The notes below the pieces were generated by a model. It searched no databases. It saw only the letters and a list, made by a program, of their open reading frames with translations, and had not been told where the DNA came from. The position numbers were made by a program, and so were the translations under genes. Shown here piece by piece: positions 16,549 to 25,558 of a stretch of DNA of 64,000 nucleotides (positions within the stretch are counted from its first letter, which is position 1; each line of letters begins with the position of its first letter). Origin of the DNA: Phytoactinopolyspora alkaliphila. GTDB taxonomy: Bacteria > Actinomycetota > Actinomycetes > Jiangellales > Jiangellaceae. Where the stretch lies: the NCBI RefSeq assembly GCF_010550695.1, contig NZ_JAAGOB010000002.1:496001-560000 (forward strand). Direction: 5' to 3'.

Positions 16549-18123
16549 TCAGACCCAGCGCTGAAGCGCGGCGCGCGCGAACGCCACACAGCCGGGCGTG
16601 ATCTTGATTGGAGTGAACAGGGGATCGTCGTCGGTGACTCCCGTCAGGCGGCGCAGCACCACCACGGTCTCCCGGGTCGCGTGGGAGGCCATCGACGCGG
16701 TGACTGGCTCTCCGAGATCCGACGACCAGCCGAGTGCGGTCAACGTGTCCGCGACCAGCAGTTTCGCCACAGCCTCGTCGAGGTTAGGAAGCTCGTCGTC
16801 GCTGTTCTTGTACATCCCGGCGACGATGATGAAGATGACCAGGCTCGCCTGAATCTCGTAGGGCTTGCGGGACTTCAGCGGCATGCGCTCGGCCATGTGC
16901 CACCACAGCGCCACCGGGTCGTCCAGCAGCGCACGTCCGCGCGACGTCAGCCGGACACTTCCACGGTACTTGCGGATCAAGCCCATCGCCTGCGCCGACT
17001 CTCGCAGCATCAGCACCGGTATCGCGTGGTTCTCCCGGTTGTTCTTGCCGTACCACGCGCCTTCCAGATTGAGCTCGGTCATCGCGGCTTCGACATGCGC
17101 CGGCGGAAGGTAACCGGCACCCGTCAGCTTGATGCCGTCCTCGCCGACTCGGTGCAGCAGCCACATGTAGGGGTGAACCATCTGGGCGGCGGTCTCGGCG
17201 TCGATGTCAACCGGTTCATCGAGCGACGCGTTGCTGACCAGCCGCCGCAGCTGCCGCTTGAGCGACGACGCCCACACCGCGCTGAGCAGCCCGGCGACGG
17301 GCCCTGGCAGTCGAGCATCGGACTCGGCGTCACCGGCGTCGAAGTCCGCCAGCTCGTCGTTGATCTGATCGAGATCGAAGGGTGTGGGCCGGTGGGAAGA
17401 CCAGTCGCCAGAGAATCCGTAGAGGCGGGACAGCTCGGCGGCGGCATCGGCCGACCGGGGGTCTTCGGGGTTGTTCGCGTCCACGAACAGCTCGTATCCG
17501 TGCACCCCGCCGCAGTCTTCGGCCGGCCCCGGCCGCTCGCCGGCCACGCAGACAGCCCTGCGTGCGTCGGCGGGGCGCTCCCGTACGGCCTCCAGGGTGA
17601 CGACGTGATTCCAGTCGTCACCGAAGTCATAGAGGTAGAGAAGCTCGTCGCCGACGTCGACCAGCACCTCGTCGAGCCGGACCTCCTCCTCCGGGATGCC
17701 GACCTCGCCCTCCTCCACCTCGAACGGGCACAGGTAGTACTCCGTCTCGGCGCTGCTGTAATCGGGGCCGGAGGCGAACCGGTGCAGATGGCTGTCCGTC
17801 CAGCCGAACGCTACTTGGATGACGCCGTGAAGATCGTCGAGCCGCAGGTCAGAGGCGACGTCAAGGCTACGCCAGAGGGGCGGCTCAGTGCCGGCGAGGT
17901 GCACCTTGAGCCGGTATGTGACGACGTCGGGACGGCGAGCATGACGCCGCGATGGGGGTGCGGTGCGCCCGGCTGGGAAGGCCGCACCCCCCTCGGCAGC
18001 CAGCGCCCGGCGGAGCGCATCCTGCATCTCCTCGCCAGCCAAGCCTGAGACGACATTCTCGAACTGTCTGAGCAGCTCGTCCTGGTCGCCGTCGAAGTTG
18101 TCGTGAGATCCGTCCTGGGGCAC
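16549..18123 (-). CDS. Plasmid pRiA4b ORF-3 family protein
   Basis: 524 aa. The conserved domain at about residues 68-240 has YRLKVHLAGTEPPLWRSLDV, LDDLHGVIQVAFGWTDSHLHRF, and LYLYDFGDDWNHVVTLE followed by EDCGGVHGYELFV, all hallmarks of the pRiA4b ORF-3 (IS1096 TnpR-like) family. The long C-terminal helical region often accompanies the domain in actinobacteria. The name comes from plasmids, yet no transposase or inverted repeats are nearby, so this is a stably integrated gene of unknown function. Confidence 0.85.
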   Translation of the reverse strand: MPQDGSHDNFDGDQDELLRQFENVVSGLAGEEMQDALRRALAAEGGAAFPAGRTAPPSRRHARRPDVVTYRLKVHLAGTEPPLWRSLDVASDLRLDDLHGVIQVAFGWTDSHLHRFASGPDYSSAETEYYLCPFEVEEGEVGIPEEEVRLDEVLVDVGDELLYLYDFGDDWNHVVTLEAVRERPADARRAVCVAGERPGPAEDCGGVHGYELFVDANNPEDPRSADAAAELSRLYGFSGDWSSHRPTPFDLDQINDELADFDAGDAESDARLPGPVAGLLSAVWASSLKRQLRRLVSNASLDEPVDIDAETAAQMVHPYMWLLHRVGEDGIKLTGAGYLPPAHVEAAMTELNLEGAWYGKNNRENHAIPVLMLRESAQAMGLIRKYRGSVRLTSRGRALLDDPVALWWHMAERMPLKSRKPYEIQASLVIFIIVAGMYKNSDDELPNLDEAVAKLLVADTLTALGWSSDLGEPVTASMASHATRETVVVLRRLTGVTDDDPLFTPIKITPGCVAFARAALQRWV

Positions 18124-18211
18124 GTGTCCACGCTATCCGGCATCGCGCCCACGTCAAACGTCCATGGCCGTTCCGCGCTGGCGAATGCCGTGGCGAGCAC
18201 CGGACGAATGA

Positions 18212-19396
18212 TCAGTCCTCGCGCTCCCGCTCGTGCTGACGCTCTTCTCGTTCTTGCTCCTCCTCGCGTTCCCGCCGGTCCTGGCGCTTCCGCTGAGCGA
18301 GGTGTTCCTGCTGGCGCTTGCTGTAGGCGGCCTGCTTGACGGCGTCCTCGGATTCCAGGCTCGATCCGATGGCGCCCGCGACCGTACCCATGGAGCTGGC
18401 CAGCCAGGCGATGGTGACATAGTCCGTGAAACTGGCCGGATGACCCAGCGTGGATTCGAGAAAGCCAGGATCGATCACCACGAGGGCGGAAACCAGCATC
18501 AGGGTGAAGAGAATCCCGTACATGAAAGCCACGCCGATGACGAGCGTGACGATAGTGGAGACGTTGTAGAGCACCTCCTCCCGTTGCGGCGTCGCCTGAG
18601 ACGCGCGTGTCCACAGCGAGTTGCGCACGATCAGCCAGGTGACCATGGCGCTGACAGCCAGCACGGAGACGAGCACCAAGCGCAGCGGGCTCAAGGCCGC
18701 GCCCATCTCCCAGATCGTGGAATAGAAGACGCCGAATGCCGCGATACCCACGGCCGCGGCGATCGCCGTCGACATGCTGGGCACCAGCCGCCAGGGCCGG
18801 TTGGTGCGGATCATGCCGAGCAGTAGACGCGTCTTGCCGCGTAGGCCATTGAGCACCAGCTGGGTGTGCACCCCCTCCTCTTGGCCGTCGATCTCGCGGG
18901 CACCGGCCAGGAATTCCGTAGTGAGGTCCCGGGACCCGGCGATCCGCGGATCGTCGCCGTCCCACTCCAGCCCGTGCGCCGACATGCGTCCGATCAGATA
19001 ACCCACGGTCTTCCGCGCGCGCGTATGGGTGCGCATCCACCCCAAGGCCGGCAGCGACACGAGCGCCGCCGATTTCGAGAGGCTCAAGTCGAACACATGC
19101 GGGCGGAAGTCGAGGCGCCGTGGGAGTTCGGTCAGATAGACCATCATGTCCCAGTCCTCGTTTTTCATCCGCCGTTCAGCGTCGTCGACAACAGAGATGC
19201 GCCCGTCCTCAGTGAGCGGGAGAGTGGTGACACGAACCTCGACGCGCCAGGTGACCTCGCCTGTCAAGTTCTTGCGGAGATCGTCCGGAAGATGTTCGCC
19301 GAGGTAGGCGGCGATCTCGGCCGCTCGACCAGGATCGGCGATGAGGCCGACCACCAGCGTCCGGCTGCCCGATCCGGCTTCGTCGCGCTCCGACAT
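18212..19396 (-). CDS. Hypothetical integral membrane protein with charged C-terminal tail
   Basis: 394 aa from ATG 19396, which has GGCGAGG upstream. Residues 1-190 are cytoplasmic-looking (TLVVGLIADPGRAAEIAAYLGEHLP, DWDMMVYLTELPRRL). Four hydrophobic segments follow: AIAAAVGIAAFGVFYSTI, LVLVSVLAVSAMVTWLIV, VTLVIGVAFMYGILFTLMLVS and TIAWLASSMGTVAGAIG. The last 40 residues are almost all Arg, Glu and Gln, a likely coiled coil. I do not recognise the family. A longer upstream frame reaches 19630 but has no coding signature. Confidence 0.65.
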   Translation of the reverse strand: MSERDEAGSGSRTLVVGLIADPGRAAEIAAYLGEHLPDDLRKNLTGEVTWRVEVRVTTLPLTEDGRISVVDDAERRMKNEDWDMMVYLTELPRRLDFRPHVFDLSLSKSAALVSLPALGWMRTHTRARKTVGYLIGRMSAHGLEWDGDDPRIAGSRDLTTEFLAGAREIDGQEEGVHTQLVLNGLRGKTRLLLGMIRTNRPWRLVPSMSTAIAAAVGIAAFGVFYSTIWEMGAALSPLRLVLVSVLAVSAMVTWLIVRNSLWTRASQATPQREEVLYNVSTIVTLVIGVAFMYGILFTLMLVSALVVIDPGFLESTLGHPASFTDYVTIAWLASSMGTVAGAIGSSLESEDAVKQAAYSKRQQEHLAQRKRQDRREREEEQEREERQHERERED

Positions 19397-19601
19397 GACC
19401 TCGCCTTCCCCGGCGGTGGGAGTACGACGAGACGACGATGCGAGCCGCACGCCGACCACCGCATTCGCCGCCAGCCGCCTCCTTGGCATACCCGGCGCAC
19501 ACGGGACTACACGTAACGCGCCACGCGAGGGCCCCTCCTGCCGGTTGTGTCGACTGCCAGAACCCGGTTCGGCGCGCCTACAGCGGATCATTGCCGCCTT
19601 A

Positions 19602-19619
19602 CTACCCCTATAGGGGTAG
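19602..19619. promoter_or_regulatory. 18-bp palindrome resembling a CsoR copper operator
   Basis: CTACCCCTATAGGGGTAG is a perfect palindrome. TACCCC-TA-GGGGTA-like sites are typical for CsoR/RcnR family copper or sulfur sensors. It lies about 206 bp upstream of the membrane protein and 41 bp past the stop of the LLM gene. No csoR, copA or copZ gene is in this window. Confidence 0.5.
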
Positions 19620-19659
19620 GAGAACGACAACGATCAAGGGCCGCTCGTGGGTGCGCGCC

Positions 19660-20619
19660 TCAGCGGAGCCGGACGGCCGCGCGGACGGCGTCGAGTAGCG
19701 CCGGGAGGTCCGGCTCCATCTGGTCGTGGACCACCGCGACGTCGAGACCCGCGTTCACCAGCCGGTGCAGGCCGGTCGCGAGGTCGTCCCGATCGCCGGC
19801 GACGGTGAACGTGTCGAGAACGTCGTCGTTCACCAGGTCGACGCGCGGGGCGCCCGCGTGCCAGCCGTCCCGGAGAGCAGCCGCCTGCAAAGGGTCCAGC
19901 CCTGCCACCCGGGTGATGGAGTGATCGCCGTGGATGCCGAGGAAGGTGGCGGCGAACGGGCGGATCCGGTCCCGCGCCACAGCCCGGTCTGGGTCGTAGC
20001 TGACGGCGACGTAGCTGGCGACGCCGCGCGGCAGGGTCGTGCCGATGCGGTCGAGAGCCCAGCTCACGTAGGCAGGAGACGACAGGACCGAGAGCAGCAC
20101 TCCGTCGGCCACCTCCCCGGCTAATTCCAGCGCCCGAGGCCCCTTCACCCCGAGTACGACGGGCACCGATCCGGGTGGGCGGAACGACATATCGGCCCGG
20201 ACCCGTCCGTACTCACCGTCATGGTCGACGACGCCTTCGTCCAGTGCGCTGCGCACCATCCGCACCGAATCGCGCAGTCTGGTCAGCGGCCGCACGAAAG
20301 GGATGCCGAGCTGGTGCTCCATCCACCGGGCGTTCGATGCCCCGAGGCCGAGAACGACGCGTCCCGGTGCCAGCTCCTGCAGCGCCCCGGCCTCCATGGC
20401 GGTGAGCACAGGATGCCGGGTCCACGGGTTCACCACGCCGATGCCGACGGTGACAGTCCGGGTCGCCGCGAGGACCGCGCCGGCCACGGCGAACGCGCCG
20501 CGCTCCACATAGTCCTCGGTCAGCCACACTTCGTCCAGGCCGTGCTCCTCCGCGAGCTGGGCGACGTGGACGGCGTCACGTGCCGTCCGCTTTCCCGAGA
20601 CGGCCAGCGCCAGGCGCAT
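19660..20619 (-). CDS. LLM class F420-dependent oxidoreductase
   Basis: 319 aa, luciferase-like TIM barrel: MRLALAVSGKRTARDAVHVAQLAEEHGLDEVWLTEDYVE, AATRTVTVGIGVVNPWTRHP and APGRVVLGLGASNARWMEHQ, close to methylene-tetrahydromethanopterin reductase and its F420-dependent relatives. It is the last gene of the five-gene minus-strand operon, 6 bp after the PLP enzyme. Such enzymes carry out hydride transfers on small substrates, and here it would serve the pathway defined by its partners. Confidence 0.8.
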   Translation of the reverse strand: MRLALAVSGKRTARDAVHVAQLAEEHGLDEVWLTEDYVERGAFAVAGAVLAATRTVTVGIGVVNPWTRHPVLTAMEAGALQELAPGRVVLGLGASNARWMEHQLGIPFVRPLTRLRDSVRMVRSALDEGVVDHDGEYGRVRADMSFRPPGSVPVVLGVKGPRALELAGEVADGVLLSVLSSPAYVSWALDRIGTTLPRGVASYVAVSYDPDRAVARDRIRPFAATFLGIHGDHSITRVAGLDPLQAAALRDGWHAGAPRVDLVNDDVLDTFTVAGDRDDLATGLHRLVNAGLDVAVVHDQMEPDLPALLDAVRAAVRLR

Positions 20620-20625
20620 CGCGAC

Positions 20626-21879
20626 CTATCGTCCTTCCGCTCGATGATCCAGCGCGTGTTCCAGTGAGCCGAGTTCCGGGTCGATCACCGGCACGTCCGG
20701 CAGCCTGCGGGCCGCTGCGCCCACGTCCTTCAACCCGGTGGACGTCGCCACACACACCACGCGGCTGTCCTGACCCAGCGTGCCATCCTTCACCAGCCGC
20801 TCCACCGCGGGCAGGCAGATCGCTGACGACGCCTCCAGGAACATCCCACACGACGACGCGATCCGGCCCTGCGCGGTCAGCACCTCGTCGTCGTCGGGAA
20901 TGCCGACTCCGATCCCATCTGTAGCCTGTAGCGCCGCCAGACCTTGGTACGTGGCGATCGGGGTGGCGATGGAGAACGACGACGTCGCGGCGGTCCCGAC
21001 CCGCGCCGGTGCCACGGGATCAGCGGCCAGCGCGGCCTCGTAGGCGCCGAACGGGTCTACCGCTACCAGCCGTGGCTCGCGATCGATGACACCCGCGACC
21101 GCGAGGTCGGCGAAGCCGCGCTGGATTCCGGCCAGGCCGTCGGCGTAGGCGGCGGGCACCACGACGGCGTCCGGCGCCGCGCCCAGGTCTGCCGCGATCT
21201 CGTAGGCGAGGGTCTTGTAGCCGTCGACGCCGTACGGGTTGGAACCCAGCGGCGGGTCCATGAAGCCGGAGATCGGCACCCAGCCCCACCGGTCGACCGC
21301 CTGCCTAAGCAGCGCCCACCGCTCGGGGCCAGTGCGCAGCGCGAAGACCTCGGCTCCGTAGGACTGCATCAGCACCTTCATGGTCTGTGGCACCGATTCG
21401 AGCGTGAACACCACGCAGCGCAGCCCGGCCTTCGCCGCGTAAGCGGCGGCCGCGGCGCCGTGGTTGCCCGTGGTGGCCAGCGCGACGGTCTCGGCGCCCT
21501 GCGCACGCGCCACCGTGATGGCGACGGCCGCCAGCCGGTCCTTGTAGGACCAGGTGGGGTTGCGCGTCTGGTCCTTGAACCACAACTGCCCCACCCCTAC
21601 CTGGCCAGTCAGCCGTCCAGCATCGATGAGGGGTGTGCCGCCCTCGTGGAGGCTGACCGGGACGGCGTCGTCGGGAACGGGCAGGCGTCGTCGGTACCGG
21701 AAGATGCCGGGCTGTTTGGTGTCCGGAGCGAGTGACTCGGGAGTCGGCGCCGTGTAGACAGGCAGGATGTTCGCGTGGACGCCCTGCGCCGCGCATTCGC
21801 TGCAGCCGGTCCACGGCGTCGTCGTCTCGGCCTGGGCGCCACAGCGCACGCACGCGAACGTGCCGGTGAAGTCGCTCAT
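20626..21879 (-). CDS. Threonine synthase-like PLP-dependent enzyme with zinc ribbon
   Basis: 417 aa, fold type II PLP enzyme. Residues 1-30 carry CVRCG and CSEC, a zinc ribbon typical of some threonine synthase-like proteins. The PLP lysine is in PTWSYKDRLAAVA, the substrate loop is TTGNHGAAAAAYAAKAG, and the C-terminal STGLKDVGAA is normal. It is probably a lyase or deaminase acting on a hydroxy or amino acid made in this pathway; threonine biosynthesis genes are absent nearby. The ATG overlaps the stop of the M24 gene as ATGA. Confidence 0.8.
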   Translation of the reverse strand: MSDFTGTFACVRCGAQAETTTPWTGCSECAAQGVHANILPVYTAPTPESLAPDTKQPGIFRYRRRLPVPDDAVPVSLHEGGTPLIDAGRLTGQVGVGQLWFKDQTRNPTWSYKDRLAAVAITVARAQGAETVALATTGNHGAAAAAYAAKAGLRCVVFTLESVPQTMKVLMQSYGAEVFALRTGPERWALLRQAVDRWGWVPISGFMDPPLGSNPYGVDGYKTLAYEIAADLGAAPDAVVVPAAYADGLAGIQRGFADLAVAGVIDREPRLVAVDPFGAYEAALAADPVAPARVGTAATSSFSIATPIATYQGLAALQATDGIGVGIPDDDEVLTAQGRIASSCGMFLEASSAICLPAVERLVKDGTLGQDSRVVCVATSTGLKDVGAAARRLPDVPVIDPELGSLEHALDHRAEGR

Positions 21880-23048
21880 GCCGGCACCACCCGCAGCGAG
21901 CGGTCGGAGTGGGTGAGCAGCTCGTACCCGCTGTCGGTGATCACCACTGTGTCCTCCACCATCATGCCGCCCCAGCCGAGCTGGTAGTACGGGGTCTCGA
22001 AGCAGAACGTCATGCCCGATTCCAGCGGTGTGTCGAAAGACGGGCTGATGATCGGCGGCTCGTACACGTCGCTGCCGATGCCGTGTCCGCAGTGCTGGCG
22101 GCGGTACGGGGCGAGACCGGCTACCTCGACCGTCCTGACGGCGACGTCGAACATCTCCCGGGCGCTGACCCCCGGACGCACCCAGTCCAGCTGGGCTTGC
22201 TCGCCGGCCAGGATGGCGTCGTAGCGGCGGGTCTGCTCCGCCGACGGCTCGCCGATGACGGCGGTGCGGCCGACATCGGACCAGTACCCGTCCACGACGC
22301 AGCCGACGTCGAAGCGCAGGAGGTCTCCATGGCGCAGCTGGCGGGCCGACGGGGCGGCGTCGGCCAGTGCGCTGCGTTCACCGCTGGTGACGACGACGAA
22401 CCTGGGCGAGCCACCCCCGGCCACCATCGCGTGCGAAACCTCTGTGGCCAGTTCCTGTTCCGTCACGCCGGGCTTGGCCTGCGCAAGTGCACGCTCGATG
22501 CCGTCCTCGGCCAGAGCCGCCGCCTTGGCCAGGAGCTCGATCTCGCCCGAAGTCTTGACCGCACGGACGGTCGTGGCCCAGCTGGAGGCGTCGACGGTTT
22601 CGATGCCGTCCGGGAGTGCGGCCTGGACCGCGGGCCACAGGCCGTGCAGTCCGTCGACGTCGACGCCTATCCGCTGGCCGGGTCGCAATCGCCGCTGCAC
22701 GGCGGTGCGGATGGCCTGGACCACGTCGTCGTGCTGATCCACCAGCTTGGTCGGCGCCGCGGCCGGATCGACGGACTCGAAGTAGAACCGACCGAAGCAC
22801 ACCAGGTCATCGCCGTGTAAGCCGGCGTCGATGGCCGGTCCGGAATCGGCGACCGGACAGACGAGCGTCGTTCCCGAGTCCGTGACCAAGGCCGCCATCT
22901 GGTGCTGCCGGAACAGCTGGCCGGACACGCTGCGGTAGCCGGTGGCCTGGTCGACGTTGGCGGGCGACGCCGCCAGGAACGCGTCGAACGGCGCGTCGCC
23001 GAGGGCAGTGGTGAGACGTGTCTTGCGGGCCTCGGTCAGGGCGGTCAC
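21876..23048 (-). CDS. M24 family metallopeptidase / creatinase-like hydrolase
   Basis: 390 aa. An N-terminal creatinase-type domain (residues 1-155) is followed by the pita-bread domain. All five metal ligands can be seen: Asp pair in FDVGCVVDGYWSDVGRT, His in RRQHCGHGIG, Glu in FCFETPYY and Glu in MMVEDTVVIT. The fold includes Xaa-Pro aminopeptidase, creatinase and ectoine hydrolase. Given the NCS1 permease and LLM enzymes, hydrolysis of a cyclic or amide substrate is as likely as peptidase action. The GTG start has CGGAGA upstream. Confidence 0.85.
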   Translation of the reverse strand: MTALTEARKTRLTTALGDAPFDAFLAASPANVDQATGYRSVSGQLFRQHQMAALVTDSGTTLVCPVADSGPAIDAGLHGDDLVCFGRFYFESVDPAAAPTKLVDQHDDVVQAIRTAVQRRLRPGQRIGVDVDGLHGLWPAVQAALPDGIETVDASSWATTVRAVKTSGEIELLAKAAALAEDGIERALAQAKPGVTEQELATEVSHAMVAGGGSPRFVVVTSGERSALADAAPSARQLRHGDLLRFDVGCVVDGYWSDVGRTAVIGEPSAEQTRRYDAILAGEQAQLDWVRPGVSAREMFDVAVRTVEVAGLAPYRRQHCGHGIGSDVYEPPIISPSFDTPLESGMTFCFETPYYQLGWGGMMVEDTVVITDSGYELLTHSDRSLRVVPA

Positions 23049-23126
23049 GGATTCTCCGATCGATCTGTGGTGGTGCGGTGCGTCGGGCCGACTTCTGATG
23101 CTCGGCCGGCGCTGTGGCCTTGTGGT

Positions 23127-24143
23127 TTAGCCGAATCTGGGCATCACCTCGGCGCTGAACAGCTCCATCGCGCGGATCTTCTCCTCGACCGTGGAGCAGG
23201 CGAACAGCAGACCGGCGAAGGTGCTCACCCCGGCGTCCACGTAGGCGCGGATCTGATCGGCCACGTCGTCGGGCGTGCCCACCAGGTTGCGGCCGATGAG
23301 GTCGCCGTCGTGCTGGTCCTTCAGGGTTGAGCCGGACAGGGATTTCAGGTGGGCGTAGACCTGGGAGGCGCGGAACCGCTCCTCGGCTTCCTCGCGTGTC
23401 GGCGCGACGGACACGCCTACCTGCAGCGCCACCTCGAACGTGCCGGTCAGCTCCCGCCCGATGCTCTGGGCGGCGTCGTCGATCTGCTTACGTCCGGCGA
23501 CCACCTCCTCCGGTGTGAGGCACGCGGGCAGCCAGCCGTCGGCGAGCCGGCCGGCCCGGTCCTTGGAACCGGCGCTGTTGCCGCCGGACAGGATCGGCAG
23601 GTTCGGCTGCAGCGGCTTCGGGTAGCTCTCGACGTCGGAGAAGCGGATCAGCTCGCCGTCGAACCCGGCCCGGCGCTCGGTGAACAGCAAGCGGAGCGAA
23701 CGGATGGCCTCCTCGGCGTAGTTGCCTCGGTGCAGCTTGATGCCCGGGTGCAGCGCCTCCAGCTCCTCCCGGTAGGCGCCGATGCCCACCCCGGTCACCA
23801 CGCGTCCGCCGGAGAGCTGGTCCAGCGTGGCCAGCTGTTTGGCGGCCACCACCGGGTGCCGGAACGGCAGCACCAGCACGCAGGTGGCCAGCCGGATCCG
23901 CTCGGTGCGCGCGGCCACGTAAGCGAGGTAGCCGAGCGGGTCGAAGAACGACGGCGGCTGGTCGAACTCCTCGCGCACGTAGGCCTGGGTGGAGAGGTGG
24001 TCGTTGCCCCACACCGAGTCGTAGCCCAGTTCCTCGGCCACCACCGCCAGCTCCACGGCCTGCTGCGCGCTGGCGAACGGCACCGGGTACATCATGCCCT
24101 CGGTGGCGGTGGGAACGCCGATCCCGAAACGTGGGGTCGTCAC
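23127..24143 (-). CDS. LLM class flavin-dependent oxidoreductase
   Basis: 338 aa from GTG 24143, which has AAGGAGAC 5 bp upstream and overlaps the permease stop as GTGA. Start TTPRFGIGVPTATEGM, then ELGYDSVWGNDHL, RIRLATCVLVLPFRHP, GRVVTGVGIGAYREEL: the luciferase-like monooxygenase fold. Being coupled to an NCS1 permease it is likely to act on the imported compound. RutA, which opens the uracil ring, belongs to the same broad superfamily, but I see no evidence that this is RutA. Confidence 0.85.
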   Translation of the reverse strand: MTTPRFGIGVPTATEGMMYPVPFASAQQAVELAVVAEELGYDSVWGNDHLSTQAYVREEFDQPPSFFDPLGYLAYVAARTERIRLATCVLVLPFRHPVVAAKQLATLDQLSGGRVVTGVGIGAYREELEALHPGIKLHRGNYAEEAIRSLRLLFTERRAGFDGELIRFSDVESYPKPLQPNLPILSGGNSAGSKDRAGRLADGWLPACLTPEEVVAGRKQIDDAAQSIGRELTGTFEVALQVGVSVAPTREEAEERFRASQVYAHLKSLSGSTLKDQHDGDLIGRNLVGTPDDVADQIRAYVDAGVSTFAGLLFACSTVEEKIRAMELFSAEVMPRFG

Positions 24144-25450
24144 ACTGTCTCCTTCGTGCGTCGTCGGGTGACCATGACGAGCAGCCCGTACAGGGCGCCG
24201 GCGATCACGAGCGCTGTCAGCGGGGCCACCGGCAGGTCGGCGAAGTGGGCGAACAGCGACGTCGCCACCCAGGCGATCAGGGCTTCGATACGCAGGGTGG
24301 GCGCCTGCGCTTCGGATGCGCTGGTGGCGTTGCGGATGTGGCCGAGCACCCAGAAGTGGGTGATGACGACGCCGGCCAGCGGCGGTGTGACCACGGCGAT
24401 GATCTGCAGGAACGAGAGGAAGTCGGCCGCGAAGCCGAGGAAGGCAACTCCCACGGCGATCAGCGTCGCCACCACTACCCAGGCCGGCTTGGGCACCTTG
24501 ACACCCACCAGCTTGCTGGCGTTGGTGAAGGCGAGCGAGGACGAGTAGATGTTGTTGTCCGTCGTCGTCCACAGCGCGAGGACCAGGACGATCACGGCCG
24601 GGAGGAGCAGTCCGAGGTTGCTCATCGCGACGACGAAGTTCGGCGTGCCGGCCGCGTTGGAGCTGATCATCGCGACGAATTCGAAGAACCCGGCACCCAG
24701 GACGTAGCCACAGAAGGTGGCGATCACCACGTCGCGGCCACGGTGTGCGTAGCGGGCGATGTCGCTGGTGAGGGCGGCCCCGGTGATCCAGGTGGCGATG
24801 ACGGCGGTGAGGCCGACGTCGAACGAGATGGGCGCCGCGGGCTGGGAATCGATCGCGGCGGAGAACCCGTCGTCGCCCGTGCCGAGCCTGATCAGCCCGA
24901 TCAGGGCGAACAGAATGAGTGCGGGAGCGGCGATCCGGCTGATCCAGGCCAGGCCGGAGAAGCCGAAGAGCGCCGTGAGCAGCACCGCGATGGCGAAGAC
25001 GAAGATGACGGCCGGCTTCGGCACGCCGTCCACCAGCGCGACGAATGCGGTGCCGAACGAGTCAAGAAGGACGCCGATGAAGCCCATGGCCAGGACGCCG
25101 AGCACCAGGGAGACCAGGATCGAGCCCTGTCGCCCGAACACGGTACGGCTGATCAGGTACGTGGTCATGCCCGTCCGGTAGCCGATCAGCCCGATGAGGG
25201 TGGCGATCACGGCGAGGATCACGTTGCCGAGCAGGATCGCGGAGAGCCCCTGTCCGAACTCCAGGCCTCCACCGAGGGTGCCGCCCACCAGGAAGCCGGA
25301 GATGCTGATCACCCAGCCGAAGGCGACGGCCATGAGCTGGAAGGTGGAGCGGCGCTGGGCGAGCGGGACCGCGCTGAGCGCGTGGTCGTGCATGACGTGA
25401 TCGTGCGCACCTCTTTGTGCCTGCGTTACAAGCTCGTTTCGGTTGTCCAT
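24140..25450 (-). CDS. NCS1 family permease (cytosine/purine/hydantoin-type)
   Basis: 436 aa with about 12 hydrophobic segments. Landmarks are AVAFGWVISISGFLVGGTLGGGLEF near the start, LSAILLGNVILAVIATLIGLIGYRTGMTTYLISRTVFG, and the central NIYSSSLAFTNASKL. NCS1 symporters import nucleobases, hydantoins, allantoin or vitamins across the inner membrane. It is the first gene of the operon running to 19660 and is divergent from the PucR regulator. Confidence 0.85.
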   Translation of the reverse strand: MDNRNELVTQAQRGAHDHVMHDHALSAVPLAQRRSTFQLMAVAFGWVISISGFLVGGTLGGGLEFGQGLSAILLGNVILAVIATLIGLIGYRTGMTTYLISRTVFGRQGSILVSLVLGVLAMGFIGVLLDSFGTAFVALVDGVPKPAVIFVFAIAVLLTALFGFSGLAWISRIAAPALILFALIGLIRLGTGDDGFSAAIDSQPAAPISFDVGLTAVIATWITGAALTSDIARYAHRGRDVVIATFCGYVLGAGFFEFVAMISSNAAGTPNFVVAMSNLGLLLPAVIVLVLALWTTTDNNIYSSSLAFTNASKLVGVKVPKPAWVVVATLIAVGVAFLGFAADFLSFLQIIAVVTPPLAGVVITHFWVLGHIRNATSASEAQAPTLRIEALIAWVATSLFAHFADLPVAPLTALVIAGALYGLLVMVTRRRTKETV

Positions 25451-25558
25451 GAGACATCCTTCTGCGAATGGTCGAGAGGTGCATGGCGCTGTACGGGTTC
25501 AGACGATGGTCCCGCAGCTTCGGTGAGTGCAGCTACCGTCGCGGGAACTGAAGTTGAG

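Noticed and set aside
16681-18048. 455-codon plus-strand open frame
   Set aside because: It lies entirely antisense to the pRiA4b ORF-3 protein gene, which has clear family motifs.
18212-19630. Longer version of the membrane protein starting near 19630
   Set aside because: The added N-terminal 78 residues are basic shadow-like sequence and would cover the CsoR-like palindrome. GGCGAGG before ATG 19396 supports the shorter form.
24131-25558. Very long plus-strand open frame fused to the front of the PucR gene
   Set aside because: It is antisense to the NCS1 permease, low in family resemblance and rich in Arg, Gly, Glu and Asp as expected from a GC-rich shadow frame. The real PucR gene begins at 25559.
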